Assembly (NCBI RefSeq): GCF_026151205.1
Contig: NC_087081.1
Location: forward strand, 15,426,837-15,490,836
Direction of reading: 5' to 3'
Length of the DNA: 64,000 bases
DNA from: Bolinopsis microptera
Taxonomy: Eukaryota; Ctenophora; Tentaculata; Lobata; Bolinopsidae
This document shows, one piece after another, positions 57,658-64,000 of this stretch. Under the pieces are notes generated by a model. The model searched no databases. It saw nothing but the letters and a program-made list of their open reading frames with translations, and was not told the DNA's origin. The first letter of the stretch is position 1. Each line of letters begins with the position of its first letter. The position numbers and the translations under genes were made by a program.

Positions 57658-59642
57658 GATGAGGAGGAGGAGGACTGAAGAAGAGCAGGACTGAGGAGGA
57701 GGAGAAAGAGGAAGACTGGGGAGGACTGACGAGGAGGAGAAGGACCGAGGAGAACTGAGGAGGAGGAGAAGGACCGAGGAGGACTGAGGAGGAGGAGGAC
57801 TGAAGAGGAGAGAGGATTGAGGAAGAGGAGCAGGATTGGTGAGTAGGAGGAGGAGGAAGAGGAGGACTGAGGACCGGACGGGAGGAGGAGGACTAAGAGG
57901 ACGCGAGGGCTAAGGACGAGAGCGAGGAGGAGGACTGAGGAGGAGAACTGATAAGAAGGAGGACTGAGGATGAGGAGAAGGAGGACTGGGAGAGGACTGA
58001 GGAGAAGGAGGACTGAGGAGGACAGAAGAGGAAGACTGAGGAGGACCAGGACCAGGACTTGAAGGATGAGGACGAGGACTAAGGACAAGGACTAGGAGGA
58101 TGAGGACGAAGAGGACTGAGGAGGAAGACGAGAGCGAGGACGAGGAGGAAGACTGAGGACGAGGACTGAGGAGGAGGACTGAGGATGAGGAGGAGGAGAG
58201 AAGGAGGACTGGGGGAGGACTGAGGAAGAGGCGGACTTGTGGAGGACTGAGGAGGAGGAGGACAGGGGGGCGGACTGAGAAGGATGATGAGTAGGAGGAC
58301 TGAGGATGAGGAGAAGGAGGACTGAGGGAGGGGGACTGATGAGGAGGAGAACTTGGTAGAAGGAGGAAAAGGAGGAGAAGGAGGAGGAGGACTGGGGAGG
58401 AGGAGGACTTAGGAGTAGGAGGAGAAGAAGGATAAGGAGGACTGAGGAGGAGAAGGACTGACGAGGAGAAGGACTGAGTAGGAAGAGGAGGACTGGGGAC
58501 TGAGGAGGAAGGGGACTGAGGAGGAGGAAGACGACTGAGGAGTAGGACTGAGGAGGAGGAGGAGGACTAAGGAGGAGGAGACTGATGAGGAGGAGGAGGA
58601 CTGACGAGGAAGACTGAGGAGGATGAGGACGAGGACTAGGAGGATGAGGACAAGGGCTAAGGAAGAGGAGGAGGACGACTGAGGAGGAGGACTGATTAGG
58701 AGGAAAAGGAAGAGAAGGAGGAGGAGGACTGAAGAGGAGGAGGATAAGGAGAATGAGGACGAGGACTATGAGGGTGACAACGAGGGCTAAGGAAGAAGAC
58801 TGATTAGGAGTAGAAGGAAGAGGAGAAGGAGGAGAAGGACTGAGGAGGAGGAGGATAAGGAGGAGGACTGAGGAGGAGGAGGATAAGGAGGAGTCAGGAG
58901 ATTAAGGAGGAGGATGACTCAGGAGGAGGACTCAGGAGGTGGAGGAAGACGACTAGTGGAGGACTGAGGATGAGGACTGATGAGGAGGAGAAGGACTGAG
59001 GACGACTGAGGGGTACTCAGGAGGTGGAGGACGACTATGAGGAGGACTCAGGAGGACTGATGCGGAGGAGAAATGAGGAGGAGGAGGAGGATGAGGACTC
59101 AAGAGGAGGAAGAGTAGGAGGAGGAGGAGGACTAAGGACGAGTAGGAGGAGGAGGAGGACAAAGGACGAGGACGACTAGTGGAGGACTGAGGATGAGGAC
59201 TGATGAGGAGGAGAAGGAGGACTTAGGAGTAGGAGGAGGAGGAGGACTGAGGAGGAGGATGAGGAGGAGGAGACTGAGGAGGAGGAAGACTGAGGAGGAC
59301 GAGGACTCAGGAGGTGGAGGAGGATGAGGACTCAGGAAATGGAGGAGGACTCAGGAGGAGGACGACTATGAGGAGGACTCAGGAGGACTGATGCGGAGGA
59401 GAAACGAGGAGGAGGAGGAGGATGAGGAGGAGGAGGAGAAGAAGGAGGAGGACTGGGAGTAGGATTGAGGAGGAGGAGGTGACTGAGGAGGAGGGTGAGG
59501 AGGACTGAGGAGAAGGAGGACGAGGAGTCAGGAAGAGGACTGGAGAGGACTGAGGAGAAGGACTCAGAAGGAGGAGGAAGACTTAGGAGGAGGAGGAGGA
59601 CTGATGAGAAGGAGGAGGAAGACTAGGGAGGAGGAGGAGGAC
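57658..59642. repeat. 2-kb polypurine minisatellite (GAGGAGGACTGAG)
   Basis: Degenerate array of GAGGAGGAG and GGACTGAGG words, almost entirely purine on the plus strand apart from the CT of GACTGAG. There is no fixed period; the basic step is three. Stop-free minus-strand frames are Ser/Leu/Pro low complexity and not genes. The sequence is prone to triplex DNA and, through GGAGG runs, to G-rich structures. Confidence 0.95.
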
Positions 59643-60043
59643 ATCTAAATGTTTTGTCTGTTTTTGTCCGCCCTACTTTTTGTCCGTTTTGAAAATACAG
59701 GGTACCGAGCGGACACAAAACATGATCCCCCAGCCAAGCATGTATTACGATATAAATATACTTGACTATACATTTAAGGTGCAGTGTACTAGTGATATTA
59801 TGGTATGTTTAAAGACCGGACTACAAAATATAACCCGGTACCTAGTGTTGTACTAATACATAATAACAAGTAACAGGGATAAAATTAATGAGCAGAAACA
59901 ATCGATCTCACGTCAAGAGGCCAAAGCACTCGGGTCTGGGAGTACATGACAACTCCAACTAGTTATGAGCATACTAGCCCCTGCAGTGGAAAAACACATA
60001 AAACATACTATTGGAATGTCCAATTGGTTTGTTTTCTCATATC

Positions 60044-60292
60044 GGGGGGGGGGGGGGGGGGGGGGGGGGGGGTGGGGGGGGGGGGGGGGGGGGGGGGGGG
60101 GGTACCAATGGCATAAAATGGCATAAATGGCATACGTTTTATGGCATAAATGGAAATTTTTATTGGCCAATTCTCCATTTATGCCATGAATTTAGGTCTT
60201 CATATTTGAAAAATTTTCCGATTTTTCCGATTCCGATTTTGGCCTCATCAACCCTCATATCGGAGATCGGGTTGGACCCCCCCCCCCCCCCC
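60044..60292. repeat. Element bounded by poly(G) and poly(C) tracts
   Basis: Poly(G) with one T at 60044-60102 and poly(C) at 60277-60292 enclose ACCAATGGCATAAAATGGCAT repeats, an inverted CCATTTATGCC, and TTGGCCTCATCAACCCTCAT. CTCATATCGG occurs before the poly(G) and, as CTCATATCGGAGATCGG, before the poly(C). The same words occur at 57008-57030. Confidence 0.8.
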
Positions 60293-60954
60293 AGAGTTGA
60301 AGTTTGGTAACTGATCATGATGTAATAATAATATAGAACTGAAACTGGAAGGACTAATTGTAGATGACTGTTCAATCCTTTTGAAATTAATAATAATGTT
60401 TTTATTCTAAATTTGCTACAATTATTTAACGCGTTTTATTGTTTTTTTTTCTAGATAAAATTTATAAACAGGTCAAGAATTCCCAACAAATTCCTCCCGG
60501 GTGTTTACATTCCTCCTTTTTCCCTTTTATACAACCAAAACTTTTATTTTAGTCTGTCACAAACTTAATATGGCAAAAAACATTAAATCATGAATCAAAA
60601 CAATTAAATCATCAAATACTATCTGATGAAACTCATGCACTTGCAGTATTCATACACAAATTATCTGGAAAATCTCAAGGTTCAAATTGATATATGTACA
60701 TATATATATTGATATATATTGATTCTTGACGAAAGTCAAATACAAGGAAATACTTTCGAGAAAACCATAGTATATAGCTAACTTTAGCAGGGTAGTGTTG
60801 GTTATGTGCCTAACCTGGTGAGCACAGTGGATATCCTTGCTGTACGGCTAGTTAAACAAGTAATTGAAACTGTGGGGCTCCGTGCAGACCAACCTACCTG
60901 TGGCTAAAGCTCTAATATACAAAAACCAATACATACATTGAAATGAAATGAAAA

Positions 60955-61470
60955 ACAAAATGTGCATATATGAGATCACAGTGCTGGCAAGCACGAGCGG
61001 TGTCTTTATTGGGGGTATACTATGTACCCCCTTTACTATTGTACCCCCTTTACTATTATACCCCCTTTACTATTATAACCCCTTTGGTACTCGTCGGAAG
61101 CCTCTTTCGTGCACGCGAAGCGTGCACTCCGGCCGGAGGCGGTCTTTTTCAGGCATTAAGACTCATCGGAAGTCGCTCAGCAGATTTATTTTTAGTTCAA
61201 AACATTCTAATTTGATGTCAAAGATGACAGGAATAAAAAAAAGTTATGTTGAGATTTTTAAATTAACTCTCAAATACGGATCCTAATTCTACCAGCTTCA
61301 CGGAACTCAGTAAAGAATTTTCCTCTACCACTACACGAAGGCCAACGCAGTTTACAACTTTAAAAGCCAAAGATATCTTACTACCTTACTTCATAGACAA
61401 TTTTAAAATTGGGACGGACACAATAAACTGTTTTTTTGGAAATTTTGATAATTTTGAAAATGTTTCATGA
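60955..61470. repeat. Dispersed repeat D, copy 1, left part
   Basis: Contains the segment GTGCTGGCAAGC, a minisatellite of about four 17-bp units (ACCCCCTTTACTATTAT, 61024-61086), AAAGATGACAGGAATAAAAA, CTCAAATACGGATCCTAATT and AAATTGGGACGGACACAATA. The same segments, in a different order, are found at 62118-63070. It is interrupted at 61470 by a SINE and continues at 61843. Confidence 0.9.
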
Positions 61471-61842
61471 TTTTTTTTTTTATCTCACCACTTATTTTAC
61501 TTCGGACATTCCAACAGCCACATTGTTACACAAGTGTGTAACCAGCCAATTACAGGAAGCCGAAGGATTCAATTATACATTAGGCCAGTGACGGTTAAGG
61601 TAGTGTGTACCATACTTTCTTCGCCCGAGACTTTGCTGCAATGGGCAGCTCCTCATTTAACCCTCACACCCGATTTCTCGAGTATTTGGCTGAGTGGACC
61701 GGGGGGCTGCATAGACCACTCAGGATCCTTAGCTGAGCGTCGACGACGCTCACCCCACGGCTAGTGACAGAGTCGGGAATCGAACCTGGTACCTCAAGCA
61801 ATACCAGGAGGATTAACCAACTGAGCCACTAAGCCGTTAAAA
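61470..61842 (-). mobile_element. tRNA-derived SINE
   Basis: On the minus strand the 5' end (about 61836) reads TAGTGGCTCAGTTGG (box A-like) and 40 bases on GGTTCGATTCC (perfect box B), with the spacing of a tRNA gene. An unrelated body of about 280 bp follows, ending in GAGATAAAAAAAAAAA. The comparable sequence at 62690-62710 lacks it (TTTCATGATCGATAAAAATT), which proves insertion and sets the borders to within a few bases. Confidence 0.93.
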
Positions 61843-61992
61843 TCGATAAAAATTATTTTATAAAGGAGCAACATGTCATAGCGCTACAATTCATTATTCT
61901 ATTTGGCACTGATGATTGGTATTGTTTTTATACATATCATGAAACGGATCGTTTGCCCGCCAATTTGATTTGTTTCAATTGTTCGAATTATA
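61843..61992. repeat. Dispersed repeat D, copy 1, right part
   Basis: ATCGATAAAAATTATTTTAT through GTTTCAATTGTTCGAATTAT, identical or nearly so to 62700-62850. Confidence 0.92.
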
Positions 61993-62117
61993 ATGCTCCT
62001 GCTTAACTGCAGTCGAGCACTCTCTTTGGGAAACCAAACAACAACTATTTATTAGTTATGCTCCTTCGACTCGTCGTTGTTGAGCACTCTCGTTTGATAA
62101 CCAGAATCAACAATTAG

Positions 62118-62271
62118 GTAACTCTCAAATACGGATCCTAATTCTACCAGCTTCACGGAACTCAGTAAAGAATTTTCCTCTACCACTACACGAAGGCCAA
62201 CGCAGTTTACAACTTTAAAAGCCAAAGATATCTTACTACCTTACTTCATAGACAATTTTAAAATTGGGACG
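62118..62271. repeat. Dispersed repeat D, copy 2, left part
   Basis: AACTCTCAAATACGGATCC through AAATTGGGACG; a near-perfect repeat of 61263-61416. It is interrupted at 62272 by an inverted-repeat element. Confidence 0.93.
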
Positions 62272-62644
62272 AGCGTGCTAAATCACTCTACAGTCGATCT
62301 TCGAGATTGTTCTAAAAGGGCTCCCGACAGTTGAAACCAACTTCAATCGATGTATTTTCGGACGCTGATTCCGAATCACCCCCCATGACATAGGGTTAAA
62401 ATGCTCCCCTGACGAGATATTGGCGAAAAACTGTCTCGATCACGTGATATGACCATATAAGGAAGTTAGTCTAATTTCTCGTTACGGTTAGGGTTTCAGC
62501 ATATGCTTTTGTTATGGATTGGGTTAGGGTTACGGTTGGAATCAGACTAGAGGGTTAGGGTTTCGAATAGTCTTTCAGGGCCAGCTAGAGAACGGGTTGA
62601 AAAAGTCACGTGACAGTCGAGTGTAGAGTGATTAATCATCATCC
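62272..62644. mobile_element. Inverted-repeat MITE with 11-bp target duplication
   Basis: The 11-bp sequence AAATTGGGACG lies on both sides (62261-62271 and 62645-62655) and is single in copy 1 of repeat D (61406-61416), so this 373-bp segment is an insertion. Its ends are imperfect inverted repeats: AATCACTCTACA(G)TCGA inside the left end and TCGAGTGTAGAGTGATT inside the right. The interior has several TTAGGGTT words. A 9-11 bp duplication fits Mutator-like elements, but this class call is tentative. Confidence 0.85.
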
Positions 62645-63070
62645 AAATTGGGACGGACACAATAAACTGTTTTTTTGGAAATTTTGAAAATGTTTCATGA
62701 TCGATAAAAATTATTTTATAAAGGAGCAACATGTCATAGCGCTACAATTCATTATTCTATTTGGCACTGATGATTGGTATTGTTTTTATACATATCATGA
62801 AACGGATCGTTTGCCCGCCAATTTGATTTGTTTCAATTGTTCGAATTATATATATCACAATGCTGGCAAGCATGACCGTCGCCCTTATATTCACAATACT
62901 ATTTACCCCCTTTACTATTTACCCCCTTTATCATTTACCCACCTTTACTATTTACCCCCTTTACTATTTACCCTCTTTACTATTTACCCCCCTTACTGTT
63001 TACCCCCTTTCTAATTCAATGTTAAAGATGACAGGAATAAAAAATAGTTATGTGGAGGTTTTTAAGAAAT
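62645..63070. repeat. Dispersed repeat D, copy 2, right part
   Basis: AAATTGGGACGGACACAATA through TTCGAATTATATA, then GCTGGCAAGC, about seven units of TTTACCCCCTTTACTA (62900-63008), and AAAGATGACAGGAATAAAAA. Confidence 0.9.
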
Positions 63071-64000
63071 TTGCGCAAAATACGCGCCAGCATGTTATAC
63101 GAAATTAGGTAAAAAACCAAAAATCGCCATGTTCAGGTGCCTTTAAAACTGTGTTAAAATTGAGTTAGAGATCTGAAACTTTTCAGGGCGTCTAGACGTT
63201 GTATTGACCAAATCGACTGCAAAAAAAGTTTCAAGTTACAGGAGTATTGGGAAGTGGGTTTTCTGAAACCCCTGTTTTACAACAGATTGTCGTGAAGTAT
63301 ATCTATATAATATAGACGCTTTGGCAGTCAATTGTAGCCTATGAGTATTGCTGAAAGCACAGTGTAAGGCCTACACGGACCGCCTCTAACTAGCCAATCC
63401 CTGTTTACATTTTCAAGTGTCCATAGATTCAAGTGTCCATAGATTCAAAAGTATGAACGATACAGTCATATTGAACCATATTAATTGTTTACACTTCAGT
63501 TTACATTAAATCAAAAAATAATTTAACGTCATCATCACCACTTGATGACGTCATCAAATAAGGTGTTTTTAAAACTTGATTTTTTTACAAAATAACAACT
63601 TTTCAAATCAACTTTTAACCATTAAGGAGTAATTTTATTCAAAATCTGAGGAAATTTTCACCTTAGATAATTGTTCAAGCATTCTGAAAATCTACCGGAA
63701 AATTTTCCTACCTTGCTCCTTCATAAAGATATTTGCTATTGAAGTTGGTGCTTTTTTGAAGAATAATTTTATAAAAACACAAAAGTTGTGAATTAGTATT
63801 CTCCGGTGTTGGGCCATCCCTTGGGTTGTGGAGCTCAATTTTGCTTCCTAAAGGTCTAAATTGTGTTATAGGCTAGTTTTAATGTTGAAAATCGAAAAGT
63901 TGCACATGTGGGGACACGCCCAAATTGATTTAAATTGCTAAAATCACTGAAAATTGTTATTTTCATAATTTTTATCAACTTTGGAGTCCCGTTGTGATTC
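63071..64000. other. No gene seen
   Basis: AT-rich sequence to the window edge. TTCAAGTGTCCATAGA occurs twice in tandem near 63413-63445 and GATGACGTCATCA near 63543. No coding region is supported. Confidence 0.4.

Noticed and set aside
57633-59162. Ser/Leu/Pro-rich minus-strand frames of 69-151 codons
   Set aside because: Translations of the polypurine minisatellite, with no domain and no splice context.
62460-62580. TTAGGGTT words as a telomere remnant
   Set aside because: Only scattered degenerate words, inside a MITE with its own target duplication; there is no tandem TTAGGG array.
1-64000. CRISPR array or prokaryotic operon
   Set aside because: The tandem arrays have no unique spacers, and the genes are spliced, so the window is eukaryotic.

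Overview
This is a eukaryotic, AT-rich, repeat-laden window, most likely from an invertebrate metazoan genome assembled from long reads. The evidence is short exons with GT-AG introns, animal gene families (SDR16C-like retinol dehydrogenase, TFIIIC subunit 3, GLD-2/TUTase nucleotidyltransferase, thymidine-phosphorylase-like protein), several classes of retrotransposon and long simple-sequence arrays. I cannot name the species. Gene calls come from hand translation of exons joined at canonical splice sites with matching phases; family assignments rest on remembered family motifs, not on searches.

Layout. 1-5430 is an 11-bp/14-bp minisatellite with higher-order structure. 6880-10960 (minus) is a nine-exon gene related to thymidine phosphorylase that has lost the catalytic motifs and, as far as visible, the C-terminal domain. 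11545-13500 (minus) is an intact two-exon Cid1/GLD-2/TUTase-type nucleotidyltransferase. 13833-14171 is a short hAT-type element with a perfect 8-bp target duplication. 16441-28395 is a nest of transposons: a 5'-truncated RTE-like LINE is split by a fragment of a ~365-bp satellite (called R here), bordered by a perfect ~245-bp duplication of LINE sequence; that satellite fragment is itself split by an apparently intact CR1-like LINE on the minus strand (ORF1 with an esterase-like domain, ORF2 with endonuclease and reverse transcriptase). Another R stretch is split by a broken Penelope-like element with a GIY-YIG domain and a foldback element.

28685-29863 (minus) is a two-exon SDR16C-type dehydrogenase. 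32401-34218 (minus) is an unrecognised single-pass membrane protein gene. 36910-42047 (minus) is the C-terminal half of GTF3C3 (TFIIIC subunit 3), with consistent splicing but three frameshifts and one nonsense codon. Its introns are full of a GGTTACTA-type motif and include a 42-bp minisatellite. 43600-44570 holds repeat copies and the tail of a LINE.

48190-56630 is a very large diverged palindrome (arms of about 4.0 and 4.4 kb around a ~36-bp spacer) carrying a broken Gly/Asn/Met-rich pseudogene in each arm. 57658-59642 is a 2-kb polypurine minisatellite. 60930-63070 is a rearranged dispersed repeat present twice, one copy split by a tRNA-derived SINE and the other by a short inverted-repeat element, so each copy serves as the empty site for the other. 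All recognisable host genes lie on the minus strand, but nothing shows that they work together.
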